NCBI GenBank assembly: GCA_037953745.1
Contig: JBAKBP010000187.1
Coordinates: forward strand, 1-64,000
DNA: 64,000 bases
Reading direction: 5' to 3'
DNA from: Lithodes maja
Lineage: Eukaryota; Arthropoda; Malacostraca; Decapoda; Lithodidae
In this document: positions 20,230-32,359 of the stretch, one piece after another
How the letters are laid out: every line of letters starts with the position of its first letter
Numbering within the stretch: position 1 is the first letter of the stretch
Position numbers and translations under genes: made by a program
The notes under the pieces: model-generated
Databases searched by the model: none
Told to the model about the DNA's origin: nothing
What the model saw: the letters and a program-made list of their open reading frames with translations, nothing else

Positions 20230-20899
20230 CTAGACCCTCTGCCGTAAAGCTATACATGGCAAGGAAGGTTTGTCCAGAGCTACTGAAAGGTATCGAGTCA
20301 AAAACTCCTGATTAGAGGCCCACAACTGTGTGGACTTAATAACTTCCACCGAAAGATTATTAAGGAAACGTAAAGAGGCTGCCCCCTTGCGTAAATCGTG
20401 GTTCTTACCCACAACACCGGGATTCTTCTCTTTAAAGTCCTCGACCAAGAGAGAAGCCAGTGTACGCTCCATCAAGCGTTCACCCGGACTTGCGACCCAT
20501 AAAGCACCCTGGTGTTTTTAGAGGTGCCACTCTTAAATATTTGGTTAGAGCTTGCACTGGGCAAAAAAGATGGTGCACCGTTCCCCTTTTTAACGCCGGC
20601 ACCGTGAACTCTGAAAACACGTGTTCACTGTGCTCATTCTTGGCTATGAATCCTGGGGGAGGAGCAATGTGAATACACTCATGAAGCCTATCAAACCTGA
20701 GGCAATTAGGTGTGTTGCTCATCGCCGCCAGCTCAGATACTCTGTTCCCGGTAGCCAAAGCCATAAGGAATACTGCCCTTTTTGTAAAATCTGCAGTCTT
20801 TGGTTCATACGGGAACGAAAATAACGACAATGCTTTGTCCAGAGACCAGGTAGGCATGAGCTGATGTGGAGGTGGGCGGAGTTTAAAACCTGCCCACAT
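20230..20899 (-). pseudogene. DIRS copy 2 tyrosine recombinase, truncated and frameshifted
   Basis: C-terminal two thirds of the YR. Recognisable residues: Arg in TGNRVSELA, NHDLRKG and LTRYLS. The frame breaks near 20478 (the upstream part ends ...LKTPGCFMG). The N-terminal core-binding region from LADFC to the start of FKLRPPP is missing (about 350 bp relative to copy 1), the join lying near 20900-20960. Not functional. Confidence 0.85.
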
Positions 20900-20959
20900 A
20901 AATCACTTTCAGATAAATGTTTCTGCATGAACAGATAAATTCTGAATAGAACAACCCGA

Positions 20960-22175
20960 CCGGGAGTGACACTGGGTGCGGGCACCACGTGTTCCAATGC
21001 TGGTACCACACTGCGCCGGCCACAGGGGCGCGATTAGCGAGACTACGCCTCGCTAATCCTGTAGTTTGTTGACTACGTGGCACATTAGAGACGCGTCTGG
21101 CGGCGGAAAATAGATCAATGGAACTCAACCAGTTCCCGTCCGTCATCAGAGCGTCTGGTCCGCCTGCCGGCGTTATCGTCCGGCGGGTGAGGTACAGTGG
21201 GAGTTTGTGAGTCTTCTCAGACGCAAACAAATCCACTTGTGGATGGTAATGCTCCGCAATCGCAAGAGCGCCCATTCTACTGTTGTGCTTTGTCTCTGAG
21301 ACAGAGCGTCTGCCCAGACGTTTGCTACGCCTGGGAGATAAGATGCGTGAAGATGAATGTACAGCCTGTTGGCTAGTATAAAAATCTTTGCTGACACGTT
21401 TAGCCACTTCCGAGATCTCATTGACCCTTGTGTCTGAATACAGTGAACCGCATTCAGATTGTCCATTCTGAAGGCCACCGACTTGCCCCGTAAAGCAGAG
21501 CCGTGAGCTTGAAGGACAGATAAGGGGACTAGAAAGTCTTTGACATTGATGTGGAAGATGTCTAAATGGGACCAAAACCTTTGACCCTGATGCCCGAGGT
21601 TTGACTAAAAGCCCCAACCTATCGTTCCTGACGCATCCATGTCCACCCATACCGACGGCGGAGGAGAGGTTCATGACATGACTGCGTGCAACATTTCTCT
21701 CGTCGCCCAAACCGCTAGTAAGTTGTGTAATAACGTTGGGATAGGCCAAACTATCCCCGCCGGTAATAGTGGGAAAAATTTGTTGCACTCCAAGATTAAA
21801 CGTTAGACTTTCAACCGGCCCAACTTCACAGTTAGCTGAACCCAGTTGAGAGAACCGACTAGAGATTCCCAAAGTCTCCGTGTCGTAGTCAGACTGTGGA
21901 AAAACATAAACAGTTTTTGCGAAATCCGTTGCGAGTGTCCACACTCTGACTCAGAGTGAGAGGAGCTGTGTCCTCGACCAGCCCTATCCCCTGAAATACT
22001 CGTGAGGGAACAAGGGTTTGACTTTTACTAAGTTGACCTTGAATCCTAGAGATTTGAGATGGTTTAACGTAACGTAGACATGCATGATGCGTAACTTTTC
22101 TGTTTCTGCCACCACCAGTTAGTCGCCCAGATACCACAAGACCCCGATCCCTTGTTCTAACAAGGGCATCAGGGC
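20960..22175 (-). pseudogene. DIRS copy 2 RT/RNase H remnant
   Basis: Starts within RT just upstream of the catalytic box (complement around 22130 corresponds to RQALMPLL of copy 1), so RT motifs A and B are gone. RNase H and downstream blocks remain in scattered frames: AFRMDNLNAVHCIQ, ADALSQRQSTTVEW, QVDLFASE. Multiple stops and frameshifts. Fused directly to gag by the deletion. Confidence 0.8.
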
Positions 22176-22179
22176 TTGC

Positions 22180-23735
22180 CGGGACCTTGCTTGAATGCTT
22201 GTGCCAAATTGAAAACAGTCTTCCAAACTGCTGGTGAAACCAAAGAAGTTAGAACTGGAGACAGAACTACTTGGCTTGTAATACGGTCAAGAAGGTTCTT
22301 CACTAAGAACATCCTCAGATCCTGCCTTGCTCGAACTGCCTCTAATAAGGCCGTCCGAATATCTCCTAAAGACTTGGATGGAAGTCTGGAGAAGCAAGCG
22401 CCGGGAAAGTTCATTGGCTTTCCTGACTTCCGCGGCTTCTATTGCCTGAGAAGAGCATAACAGAGACTTTGTTACCTTCTGGGAACCATATATTGCGAAA
22501 ACAGTTTAAACGCTTTTCCTCTTAACCTAAACTCGCGGTCTAGGTAAGCTGGGGAAGGCGTGCTAAAGGGATCTTATAATTCGCACAAATTGATTATTTG
22601 GGGGGTGGCGGCCAAGAAGTCAAACAAAGCAGAGGGGACTCCGCCGCCGGCACCAAAAACCGGAAGAGAGAACCAAGAATGGTGTTCTGGAGGGATTTGG
22701 TGGGAAGATAAAGTCATGGTTATAATAACTTGGAATGGCCTTAATATGAACATCCAAAACATTTCCGTAACATTGCTACCCCTGACTCATCAGGCCCGTA
22801 TAAAAGAGGCATAGCTCCTGTTTTTGACTGGCGCCTTGTCTAAAGGAGGGGGAGATATGTCTGATATGACTCGCACATTGGAAGTAGTGAGAGCTGCTGT
22901 GCCTGGCACATTGGAAATTGGATCTGACACAAGAGGATGGGTAGGTATTTTAGCTAAAGCAAAGGATGTAGCCAGAGGTCGCACATTCGTTGACATCGCG
23001 GGATCTCCCGTATCAACTGTAGGAGTTTCCGGCGTAGGGCCAAAGAACCTATTAAGTGCATTCAATAGTAGTCCATCAATCTCTTCCGCCGGTACATACC
23101 TAGCCGATGACGAACTCCGTGGAGATTCGACAGTACCCTGAGAGTCGCCTAGAAGGTGACTGGGCTCTTCAACCTCCATCTCTGAGACCAGAGATCGTTG
23201 TTCTTCATCCGTTAAGTCTGGCTTATCATGGGAAGATCCCGCCGAAGCCGGGACCTCCACATGTTGCCATGTTAAAACTGGGATCGAAGATGGTACATCG
23301 GCATCCCGGTGGACGTCAGCACTAGTTGAGCCACAAAGGGATGTGTTCTGTCCTGCCAGGACTGTGAGTATCGCCATACACCTTGGCTGTGGCTGTCCCT
23401 CGCTTGCGAGCTTGGTATACTCTCGGAATGAGAGCCCTCGTCCGAGTCCCGTAAAGGTTTATGATAATTAAAAGCTCCCATAGCTCATTAACACATTTAA
23501 AGCAGAGCTGGTGAGCAAAATCATAAAGTATACTAATTAATTTAATTTATATTTAATTGTATTAAAATAAATTACTATAAATAAACACAATATTATCATA
23601 ATATAATCATAGAAAATATATATGTTTATTATTATTCAGTGATTAAATTATTTCATTAACAAATAAAAATAATATAGGGATACCTGAGCTTAACGGCGTT
23701 GAACATACAGCAAGGAGAGGTTCAAGTGCCGACAT
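22180..23735 (-). pseudogene. DIRS copy 2 gag, truncated 3' end, AT-rich insertion
   Basis: The start codon complement at 23733-23735 opens a sequence matching the copy 1 gag N-terminus up to GIPI. About 155 bp of AT-rich sequence (23527-23682) then interrupts it, and FAHQLCFKCV resumes. Further conserved parts: ADVHRDADVPSSIP, EEIDGLLLNALNRFFG, AALTTSNVRVI, and RTALLEAVRARQDLR. It ends at FNLAQAFKQ, where the deletion joins RT, so the basic RG tail is missing. Confidence 0.8.
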
Positions 23736-23941
23736 GACAGAGACTGGGGGAAAACTACCCCGCCCCCGGGAACTACCTGGTCACCTGGTGCAACACCGGT
23801 ACTCCGCCCTGGAAAGAGAAATTTCTGGGGATTAAAGCTCATAGGGTTACACCCAAAAAATGGTAAAAAATATGTGCCACAAAACCGCCGGGCAACGAAC
23901 CGTAGCACTCCACCACTACTTTTCGTTTTCCTTTAGTTTCA

Positions 23942-24800
23942 TATTAAAGATTTCAGCATATCTTTACCTGTCCAGAAGATTTAAGCATATCTTCTGAATC
24001 CTCATAAAGATGAAGCATATCTTTATTAAAGATGAAGTCTTTCAAGTCTCCCCTTACCTTGAAACACTAGTAAGATTCCGGCATCTTTTTATCCCACAAA
24101 AAGTCTAAGCCTATCTTAATCTCTAATCCGGCTTCTCCCAGAAGCCCTCATAGATCGCCGTCTTGAAGGCCGTGATACCCTATTGTATCAATCAATTGTT
24201 TGGCAAATTATCGCGAATTGCAAATCAGTTAATATAACCACCCGAAGGTACAACCGCCGGGTTTTATATGCAATGTCAAACCAATTGTACCTGCACCAGA
24301 CCTCTTTGTAAAAAGGTCGCCGGGAGGGAAAGACCAAACAAACAAACAGCATTGTGTCAATGGCTTATTAAAGATTTCAGCATATCTTTACCTGTCCAAA
24401 AGAATTAAGCATATCTTCTGAATCCTCATAAAGATGAAGCATATCTTTATTAAAGATGAAGTCTTTCAAGTATTCCTTTACACTTGAAACACTAGTAAGA
24501 TTCCGGCATCTTTTTATCCCACAAAAAGTCTAAGCCTATCTTAATCTCTAATCCGGCTTCTCCCAGAAGCCCTCATAGATCGCCGTCTTGAAGGCCGTGA
24601 TACCCTATTGTATCAATCAATTGTTTGGCAAATTATCGCGAATCGCAAATCCATTAATATAACCACCCGAAGGTATAACCGCCGGGTTTTAAATGCAATG
24701 TCAAACCAATTATACCTGCCCCAGACCTCTTTGTAAAAAGGTCGCCGGGAGTGAATGACCAAACAAACAGACAGCATTGTTTCAATGGTTTTGAAAAGCC
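23942..24800 (-). repeat. Tandemly duplicated ~430-bp leader module in DIRS copy 2
   Basis: 23942-24370 and 24371-24800 are nearly identical, each running from GATTTCAGCATATCTTTACC through AATCCGGCTTCTCCCAGAAG and ACCGCCGGGTTTTA to GGTCGCCGGGAG. Copy 1 shows no such doubling at this scale. Confidence 0.8.
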
Positions 24801-25077
24801 GAGAAAACCATAACCAACAGGTGTCAGCATGATCACCTAGATAACTGTGTGGAGCCCCCCTCGCTGGGAATAACACAGGAAGCCTGATCCCAGGCTCGAC
24901 CACAGAAAACGCAGTTTCTGAAGAGCCCTCAAGCTACCAAACTCGTCGGGGTAACTTACCTATTTTTAGCCATCCTGACTAAAACTCGGTAAACAAAAAC
25001 GGTGTTCTCGGAGCAACGAGAAAAACGCCGGAAAGGTAACCCACACCAAACGAGGCATTTTAACACATTTTATACAA

Positions 25078-25310
25078 ATGGTGTGCGCAAAAATAGGGAT
25101 ACCTGAACAGGAGGGCGTAATGCATAAAGCAAAAAACCGGGGCAAAGGTAGCCATGACAGAGACTGGTGGGATACTTACTCCAGGTTCTGTATAGACCCG
25201 CCGGGACCCAGCTCTGGAAAAAAAGAAAATTTCCAGGAATTAATGCTCATAAGGTTAACCCAATCATGTTCGCACACAAGTGTTAAATAACCCGCCGGGT
25301 AACGAGACGT
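25078..25310 (-). pseudogene. Second partial gag start in DIRS copy 2 leader
   Basis: The complement at 25153-25155 is an ATG in the same context as copy 1 position 1690 (GTCTCTGTC before it), followed by a frameshifted match to the gag N-terminus. The downstream side matches 23690-23900 as well. Copy 2 therefore carries two gag-start regions about 1.4 kb apart, best explained by a duplicated or recombined leader. Confidence 0.7.
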
Positions 25311-25361
25311 AACCCTCAACGACTACAGCTCGCTACGCGGTGGGGTTTCCTAAGTAAAAGA

Positions 25362-25893
25362 TTTCAGAATATCTTAATTTGTCCAAAAGATTTATGAATA
25401 CCCTCTGACATAATATATAAAGACCAGCATGGCGTTTATAACTGATTAAGTCTTTCCGGTGGTGTTTGTTTCAAGATTCAATTTTGGAGAAAAAAAAAAC
25501 TTACAAAAGACGCCGGCCCACGAATTATCTCGTAGATCAAAACTGGGAAGCCTGACAAATATACGAGATCTAACTTCTCCCGAAGTATCCTTTTAGATCG
25601 CCGTATGTTGAAGGCGGCGATACAAACTGAAATATCTTAATTTGTCCAAAAGATTTATGAATACCCTCTGACATAATATATAAAGACCAGCATGGCGTTT
25701 ATAACTGATTAAGTCTTTCCGGTGGCGTTTGTTTCAAGATTCAATTTTGGAAAAACCCCCTAAAAAAGACGCCGGCCCCCGAATTATCTCGTAGATCAAA
25801 AACTGGGAAGCCTGACAAATATATGAGATCTAACTTCTCCCGAAGTATCTTTTGAGATCGCCGTATGTTGAAGGCGGCGATACAAAACGTATC
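25362..25893 (-). repeat. Tandemly duplicated ~265-bp leader module in DIRS copy 2
   Basis: 25362-25627 and 25628-25893 repeat ATATCTTAATTTGTCCAAAA, the CAGCATGGCGTTTATAACTG block, GACGCCGGCCC, and GATCGCCGTATGTTGAAGG. A shorter module with ACCCGCCGGGTG repeats next to it (25894-26010, 26011-26130). Confidence 0.8.
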
Positions 25894-26130
25894 CCTCAAT
25901 TGTCCGGTTAACTAACTGAATTGTAAATTCGTTATTCCCACCTTTCCAAGGAGCACCCGCCGGGTGTGAATATTAGTTTAAAAAACGTTAACCCCAATTG
26001 TGCCCTAAAGCGCCGTATGTTGAAGGAGGCAAAACACAATGCATCCCTCAATTGTTTGGTCAACTAAACTGAATTTTCGCAAATTCGGACATCCCACCCT
26101 TCCAGGTTGCACCCGCCGGGTGATTGAAAG

Positions 26131-27210
26131 TTTAAAAGTTAACCCCAATTGTTCCTATCCCCACTTCTTTGTAAAAGATCGCCGGGGAGGAAATACAACA
26201 ACAACAGCTTAGTTTTATATTGGCTTTGCAAAACCGAAAAAACTACAAACTACACGTGTCCGTATGAACACTGTTAGATGGGTACAGCCATCCCGCCGGG
26301 ATTCAAAAGGAGCCTGAAACAGGCACCACAGAGACGCAGTCCTGGGGAGCCACAGACACCCACTCGCCGGGGAAACAAGCCTGTTTTAAACCACGCGTGG
26401 CCAAAACTCGGCAACCAGCCGGGTTGATCAAGGTGAAACCGAGAAAAACCCACCGGAAAAAACCCACCCCGTCCAGATACCATCTGAACGCAACACCGGA
26501 CCGAGGCGTAGCCAAAACACAACTAACGCCGGGCCCAACATAGTCCGTGGAATTAGCCAATACACAACTAACCCAGGACACATAAATAGTCCGTGGAATT
26601 AGCCAATACACAACTAAACCAGGACACACATGACACAGTAGTACATATTTAGAAAATAAATCAATAACACTTGTATATGTGGTAAAGCTACGAGAGGCTG
26701 GCTAGGCCTAGGCAGACGGATAACAGTAACAAGTCGGAATATAAACAAAAAGCACTGAATTATATCACAACAGGGACCACCGCCAACACACCACTGTAGC
26801 AAACACTTCCGGCAAAGGGAAGAACTGACTCGGGACCCAGAAAAAACTTCACTAAGTGAAGAAAAAACAACGCTGGGAACGTCAGCAAAAATATGCTACC
26901 TCATCAGAAAGATAAAAGGAAGCAAAAACGCGTAATGAAAGCCGCCTGCATCACAAAGCTAGCTAACTGTGAAAAAGTTCACCTGTCCACAACAGGACCA
27001 CGAGGGTACATCCGAAATAGATGCCCCAAACACACGACCCAAAATACACTGCACTGCGGGCATCTAGCCCAGGACACTCCTGCTACGCATATCCTAACCT
27101 TACTCGATACATCCCGGAGTAAACAAATGAGAAAAAACTCACTAGGGACGCAACAAATGCGGAACCCGCGGAGCATGGGGAGACACGTCCGGGCAGGCTG
27201 AGCGCAGAGC
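26131..27210 (-). promoter_or_regulatory. DIRS copy 2 distal leader
   Basis: Non-coding; the reverse complement of copy 1 positions 1-950. Includes the doubled AATTAGCCAATACACAACTA block (26545-26615) and regularly spaced CGCCGGG motifs on this (complementary) strand. Confidence 0.6.
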
Positions 27211-27522
27211 AGAGAAGGAAGAATGACGCCTGAATCAGCGTCTGGTCAAAGATCCACACAAGTACATCCACGATATGGGAAGCTTATTGGATAAGTTATT
27301 CTTATTTTCTTTTTGTTTTTATTTTTTACGATGTTTTTTCGTAGTGAGAACCCAATTCATAATGACTGAAGCCATGAGTGAGGTCGCGTGCGCTCATGAT
27401 GAAGGCTCCTCAGTTTTTTAAATGCTCTGCGCGGTAGATTCAAACTACGGCGGATTAGTGTTTGAAGAGGATGCCTTATGGAATAGGTATGTTCGTCAAT
27501 GATGGAGGGGCCACTAATAAAT
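27211..27522 (-). repeat. DIRS copy 2 5' inverted terminal repeat
   Basis: Inverted copy of 19065-19386. It ends at CCACTAATAAAT with unrelated sequence beyond, which fixes the 5' terminus; the copy 3 5' terminus at 41475 ends on the same bases. Confidence 0.85.
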
Positions 27523-27703
27523 AAGCCGATTTTTACATATATCGACTCTGCCATAATTCCGCCAAGTGATAAATAAGTCCGAGTCCACAAAAATCTTAAA
27601 TTGATTTTATGAGTTCACCAGTGCGTGGGTGACCATATTAATTGAAGATCAACCTGAATACGCTAGCTGGCCCTCGTCAATAACAGCAACTAAATACTCC
27701 ACA
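27523..27703. other. Unassigned sequence
   Basis: About 180 bp between DIRS copy 2 and the Helitron. No gene or repeat recognised. Confidence 0.4.
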
Positions 27704-28144
27704 TCTATCTATATAATATTTACGGTTGTCTGTCTGTCTGTTCTTTATAGGCGGCCGCAGTTTTGGACCTGGGGAGCTGAAACTTTGCATGTGGGTGTCA
27801 ATTGACCTGGGTCAGGTCATAGAGGGGTCCCCAGGGACAGGGACGGAGAAAATGGGCGCGAAATCGGAAAAAGGGCCGTTTGGGGCAGAAGGAGGCCTCC
27901 GATCGAAAAGTTGTATGGAACGAAAGTTGTTCGCAGCCCCCCAAAATGGGGGTACGGATGAGGTCAGATCCAAAATCGGAGGTCATTTAGCGGCCGAAAT
28001 CGAGGTCGCCGTTTAATGAGGCACAGGGAGGTCAAGGCCGGTGATTATGGTAGTATTGATGATGGTGATTATGGTAGTAGTAGTGGTGGTAGTAGTGATG
28101 GTGATTATGGTGATTACCCGGGCAACGCCGGGTACCCCTGCTAG
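27704..28144 (+). mobile_element. Non-autonomous Helitron
   Basis: Begins TCTATCTATATAATATTTAC and ends CTAG, with the subterminal hairpin ACCCGG..CCGGGT (28116-28133) seven bases before CTAG. It is preceded by A and followed by T, the A/T insertion site of Helitrons. 441 bp long with no Rep/helicase coding. A trinucleotide-rich stretch (GGTGATTATGGTAGTAG) precedes the hairpin. The open frame 27726-28016 has no recognisable domain and I do not call it a gene. Confidence 0.82.
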
Positions 28145-28401
28145 TTAAGTATAAAGTGAAAGTTAGGTATCTGACTCTAAAGTGATCCAATGTCCAAGAG
28201 GCATCTTATTTAAATGTAGATAAAGTGTTTGATATTAAAACTAAGCTGATCATACCTGAGCTCCATCTAGATCCGCGATCATGCTGGGAGAATAAGGAAT
28301 TAAGTTGTAGCCTACCCTATGCATTTCTTATGTTAGCAACTTTAGCCCTCAGTTTTATGTATTTAGGAATTAAGTGAATAAACTGTACTACAAAGTATAT
28401 T
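28145..28401. other. Unassigned sequence
   Basis: AT-rich, no supported gene or repeat. Confidence 0.4.
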
Positions 28402-28510
28402 CTGATATTATATGTATCCCTATTGTCTTCTATATATGTATTATATGTATCCCTATTGTCTTCTATATATGTATTATATGTATCCCTATTGTCTTCTATA
28501 TATGTATTTG
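28402..28510 (+). repeat. 33-bp tandem repeat, three units
   Basis: Three identical copies of a unit containing ATTATATGTATCCCTATTGT followed by CTTCTATATATGT. Perfect identity suggests recent expansion. The unit length keeps a frame open through it, which I consider incidental. Confidence 0.85.
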
Positions 28511-30405
28511 TATGAATTTGGAAATGCCAGTCTTGAAAGAACTCACCTTAACTAATTGTTAATCCTGAATAAAATCAGGGCATAACATTAATATACAAGT
28601 TACCACCAGCTGTGCTCCTGGCCCCCTCATTGAAAACAAAGCCAAAATACCTAGTGTGCCCTTATTGCCCTGGAATCACTTATCCGGGACAACGCAGACT
28701 AAAGAAACACTATCCACATTGACCAAACCAGTCAAGCATTCAGCCTCTTGGCTTGAACTTAATTTTTTAATCTGTTCTCAATACTCCTAGGTTAGAAAGG
28801 AGGACTACTGATTCTAGACTTAGTGAAAAAACTTACATCTCGGCATCCATACCCAACCAACTACTTAGTTGCAGCGGGAATCGGACAGTCAGTGGTGATA
28901 CTTCCTTATGTGGGCCCGAGATTGAGTCAGTAGTCAAGTTGAAAGTAGTTGATAAGTTCCGGAGTTGTCGTGGCACTATCAGACTGCAATCTACCTGTCC
29001 ATTGGCCACTCCAAGTGAACTTGGTACCTTGCAGACAAGTCTGCCCAAAATTCCTAAGCACGACTTTGCATTAAACACCTCTGTTGAGACTCAGGATATA
29101 TTTTATATTAATTGCCCTCCTACGCTTGGAAAGAATGTATTATTTATTATTGCAGGGGATACTTTAGATTTATCCCATAGGTCCAGTGTGAATACGTGTA
29201 GGCCTACCCGAAGCCCCGTAGAAACCTTGCCAAGCGGCTATTGGAATTGTTTGGGCCTGACCCTAGCTCTGATGTGAGAAAAGTTACCTGAGGGCCAAGG
29301 ACTCCAAGTGCGACGTTACGTCCATGCTACTTGGAAAGATACCGCCCCGTGACTACCTGCCCTTCCACGCCCAAACTCATTCTACCAGTGCTTCTATAGA
29401 CTTCTAATTCCTTCAAGTGCCTTTCTAAGTTTTGCAATGGTAACAATGATTATCGTGAGGGTTTAGATCCAGGTATGGCAAGATTCTATTCAAACTTAAC
29501 GTAATATCGTAGAGCTTTTATCTCTTCCCTTCTTTGTTTGATTCTCGTTATCCCAATTGTAGGGAAACATTCTACACTCTATCACTTAGGAAAATATATA
29601 CATACTTCCTTGAATTCGGGCTCCCGAATTCCTCGTGAAGGAAATATATATATATAATATTTCCTGTTGTATATACATGCACCTTACACGTATATTTAGA
29701 ATACTTCGCGCAGACCTGAGTTTATTCGTTCCTTATAATTTTTGGGTACAGATCAAATAGTGAAAGTTTCGTCGCAGAGTTCAATGCTTTTCAGTCACTT
29801 ATAATTGACTTATTGTTTAATTAACTTTGATGGAGTTTGTTTCCATCCTTGTCACTTGTTGATTCATTTTACATTTATTTTGTTAATCCATTTGCATTAA
29901 CTATAGTTGTTCGTTTAGAACTTTATATTGTCCTTCTTGTCCATAAATTTAGAGCCACGGCTCTATTGTCGCAGTAACTTGTTATCTATCTTTATTTGCG
30001 TATTCCTTGGGAATGAGGACAGTATTTGTGTGATTTTGAGACTTATTATCTCTATGTATTTATGATTATTCTTATTATATAATTTATAACTGAGTTTTCC
30101 AGAGATCCGTTACGATTGTAGGCTACCTTAGTGGTTAATAAATAAAACTTGTGTTTCCTATACTTAAGTTTTGAGTCCATTGTTTATTGCTTAATTTGTG
30201 TGTTGATTTAGAGAAGTAAGGTCAGTCCAGTGCAGAGGTACCCAAGTTGAATAAAACTGCTGATCCCTAAGTTGGGAATTGCAATCAGAATATATCACGT
30301 TTGCTTGAAAAACGTGGCATAAAACTGGTGCCAGCTGTATCTCAACTCAGGGGGGATGACTTTCGTTTTCTCTGTCTCACACAGTAAAAACAATACACAG
30401 CCACA
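28511..30405 (+). other. 5' flank or LTR/leader of the older retroelement
   Basis: No supported gene. The frame at 28939-29277 (112 codons) shows no recognised domain. An AATAAATAAAAC signal at 30139-30150 and a possible primer-binding segment TGGTGCCAGCTG (30328-30339), about 70 bp before the gag ATG, suggest that an LTR ends near 30320. I could not find its 5' boundary or a partner LTR. Confidence 0.35.
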
Positions 30406-31294
30406 ATGTCGGGGAAATCACTCAAAATTATTCCTTTCAAACCAGAGGATGACAATATTAATACCTATCTCGAGGTAGTCAAGTCCGTGTTTGACATTGT
30501 TTTCAAGAAGGATGACGCATCCAAGATTCACACGGTAGTTATGGAGTTGGGACGGCATACGTCTCTTGTTTCAGGATATGTGCACGATAACCCCGACTTA
30601 ACCTGGACCGAGTTTGAAAAACACACAAGACTGCTATAAATCCTTCCCTCGGTAAAGTACACTCGCTAACCAACAGTTCCATAACGTAAGATTCAAGGGG
30701 AACCTAGACGTGACTATTAGTCAATTAAATCAGTTAGTCGTCACAGCTTACCCCACAGGCACTGCAGCAATCCGGAAAGAACATGTGTTTAGTGCTCTTC
30801 TCAGAATTCTACCCCCTGGTGTGCGAGATCATTTCGCCATTTCAGAACCAAGTGGATATGACCAAGACCTACCCTTGATCCATCGCATTCTAGCAGTAAA
30901 ATAAAAACCAGGAGAAAGACAAGATAGCAGCAATTAGCAGGGCCACCACTCAACCCAAACCAAACTCCACGTCCCCGTCTGTTGCAACCTCATACGGTCA
31001 TACCGCTCAAGTTCTAAAGTTGAAGAGTGGGCCAGAGTGAGACCAGCAGATTGGAAACTTTGCAGTCCTAGATGTCCTTTGATCACTCTCAAAACGTCTT
31101 TCTCAAGTTTGACCGCTCGCCGCCCAAAGATGCCAAAATTCTGGGTCCAAATTCCTTGGATTAAGCCAAGACGCGTAGCTACCATGATAGAAGACGTATC
31201 TGCAGGAATCGACGACTTGCCAGAAGAAGGACTACCTGAAGATGTGCAGAACCTTGAAGAACAAAAAAAGCCCCAGGAAAACCTGTTTTTTTAA
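30406..31294 (+). pseudogene. Gag-like gene of older LTR-type retroelement, frameshifted
   Basis: ATG at 30406 starts MSGKSLKIIPFKPEDDN and stops at 30637. Homology-like coding continues in another frame (QLNQLVVTAYPTG ... EHVFSALLRILPPGVRDHF, 30710-30904), then a third stretch to 31294 with an acidic end. The segment LLRILPPGVRDHF looks like the capsid-type gag of LTR retrotransposons. No zinc knuckle seen. About 50 bp further on, DIRS copy 3 interrupts the element; its protease continues on the other side at 41476. Confidence 0.55.
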
Positions 31295-31345
31295 ACCACC
31301 CCCGCCCACCATATGTCAAACTGGCAGGGGCTTGTGATGGGACAA

Positions 31346-31740
31346 TATAGGTTTGAGTCCCGGAGGGAAGAATGAAAACCTAATATTTAGTAGTGGCCCC
31401 GAAATCATTGACGATATGCCTATTAATATAATAGCCTCCTTTCAAGCGCCCGCGGGTAGCCAGTTTGAAACTCCCGCCGCGGGGAAAAGGAGTACTACAT
31501 CATAAGTGTAACGCTACTTCTCTTATGGAATCGTCTTATGATTGGAATACACACTACGAAAAAACTTCGTAAAAAATAAAAGAGAAAAAATAAACTGAAA
31601 ACTTGTTTTGCTATAGCTTTCCATCTCGTGGATTTCTTGTGCGTGGATTCTCGCCCAGACCGTGGCAACCGAGACGCCATATTTCCTCCTTCACTGACAT
31701 ATTAAGACTAAACTCAAGACATCAAACGAATGGTCAATGG
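31346..31740 (-). repeat. DIRS copy 3 3' inverted terminal repeat
   Basis: Inverted against 41140-41475. Contains the hairpin ACGAAAAAACTTCGT (31556-31570), also present in the copy 1/2 ITRs, and the ~50-bp terminal extension GTTTGAGTCCCGGAGGGAAG absent from the 5' ITR. Confidence 0.85.
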
Positions 31741-31747
31741 TCATCAT

Positions 31748-31852
31748 CGTCAATGATTTCGGGGCCACTACTAAATATTAGGTTTTCATTCTTCCCTCCG
31801 GGACTCAAACCTATAATTTATTAGTGGCCCCTCCATCATTGACGATATGCCT
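31748..31852 (-). repeat. DIRS copy 3 internal complementary region
   Basis: Reads as the complement of the 3' terminus (loop CTTCCCTCCGGGACTCAAAC) joined at AATTTATTAG to the 5' terminus. Same position relative to the YR as in the other copies. Confidence 0.85.
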
Positions 31853-32359
31853 GATATCTCAAGACTGGAGGGGGACATTCGTAATAACATCAAACCACTA
31901 ATAATACCATAGGTAGAGACAAAGAATCGCACAGCAAATTTGAGTTCTTTATTGTTTACATACAATATACTGTAGTATAAAAAATATAAAAAGATAGAAA
32001 GCAGTGCGTTACTTCAAAGAAGATCTGCTTTATACATATGGATAAGATTCTCATCTCGAGATTCATAAACTTGTTGTCAGGGAACAAAATTCTATTCCTG
32101 ATCAACATATATTTTGTCCTTGAACTTATTTGTACATGTTATATAATTTGTACATTTTGACTATATAGTTGCAACTATTATAGGTATCTTTACATAGAAA
32201 AATATTTTAGAGCTGTAAAACCAGCTCAACTTATGAAGTATCACAGCTCGTGAACTTATCACATCATCCGGCGGAGGAACTCCCAGGGTCTTGGGGCTTA
32301 TCTGCACCCCCCCCCCCTTTTTCTTTAAGATTAAACTTAATAATTAATAGCACAATGAC
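31853..32359 (-). other. DIRS copy 3 3' untranslated region
   Basis: Non-coding; a C-run at 32308-32318 corresponds to the G-run at 7227 in copy 1. Confidence 0.5.

Larger units (their letters stand above)
19004..27522 (-). mobile_element. DIRS retrotransposon copy 2, both termini present, internally deleted
   Basis: Same subfamily as copy 1, opposite strand. Left (3') terminus: AAATTATAGGTTTGACTCC at ~19004; right (5') terminus ends CCACTAATAAAT at 27522. The inverted terminal repeats, ICR, YR, RT/RH, gag and leader are all recognisable. Lesions: about 860 bp lost between gag and RT, about 350 bp lost from the YR N-terminus, multiple frameshifts, an AT-rich insertion in gag, and a duplicated leader. 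It is inserted just downstream of copy 4 gag. No target duplication is evident, as expected for DIRS. Confidence 0.88.

Noticed and set aside
27726..28016. 97-codon frame within the Helitron
   Set aside because: No Rep, helicase or other domain; non-autonomous Helitrons commonly carry chance frames.
28939..29277. 112-codon frame upstream of the older retroelement
   Set aside because: No recognisable motif and an opposing frame is open on the other strand; not enough to call a gene.
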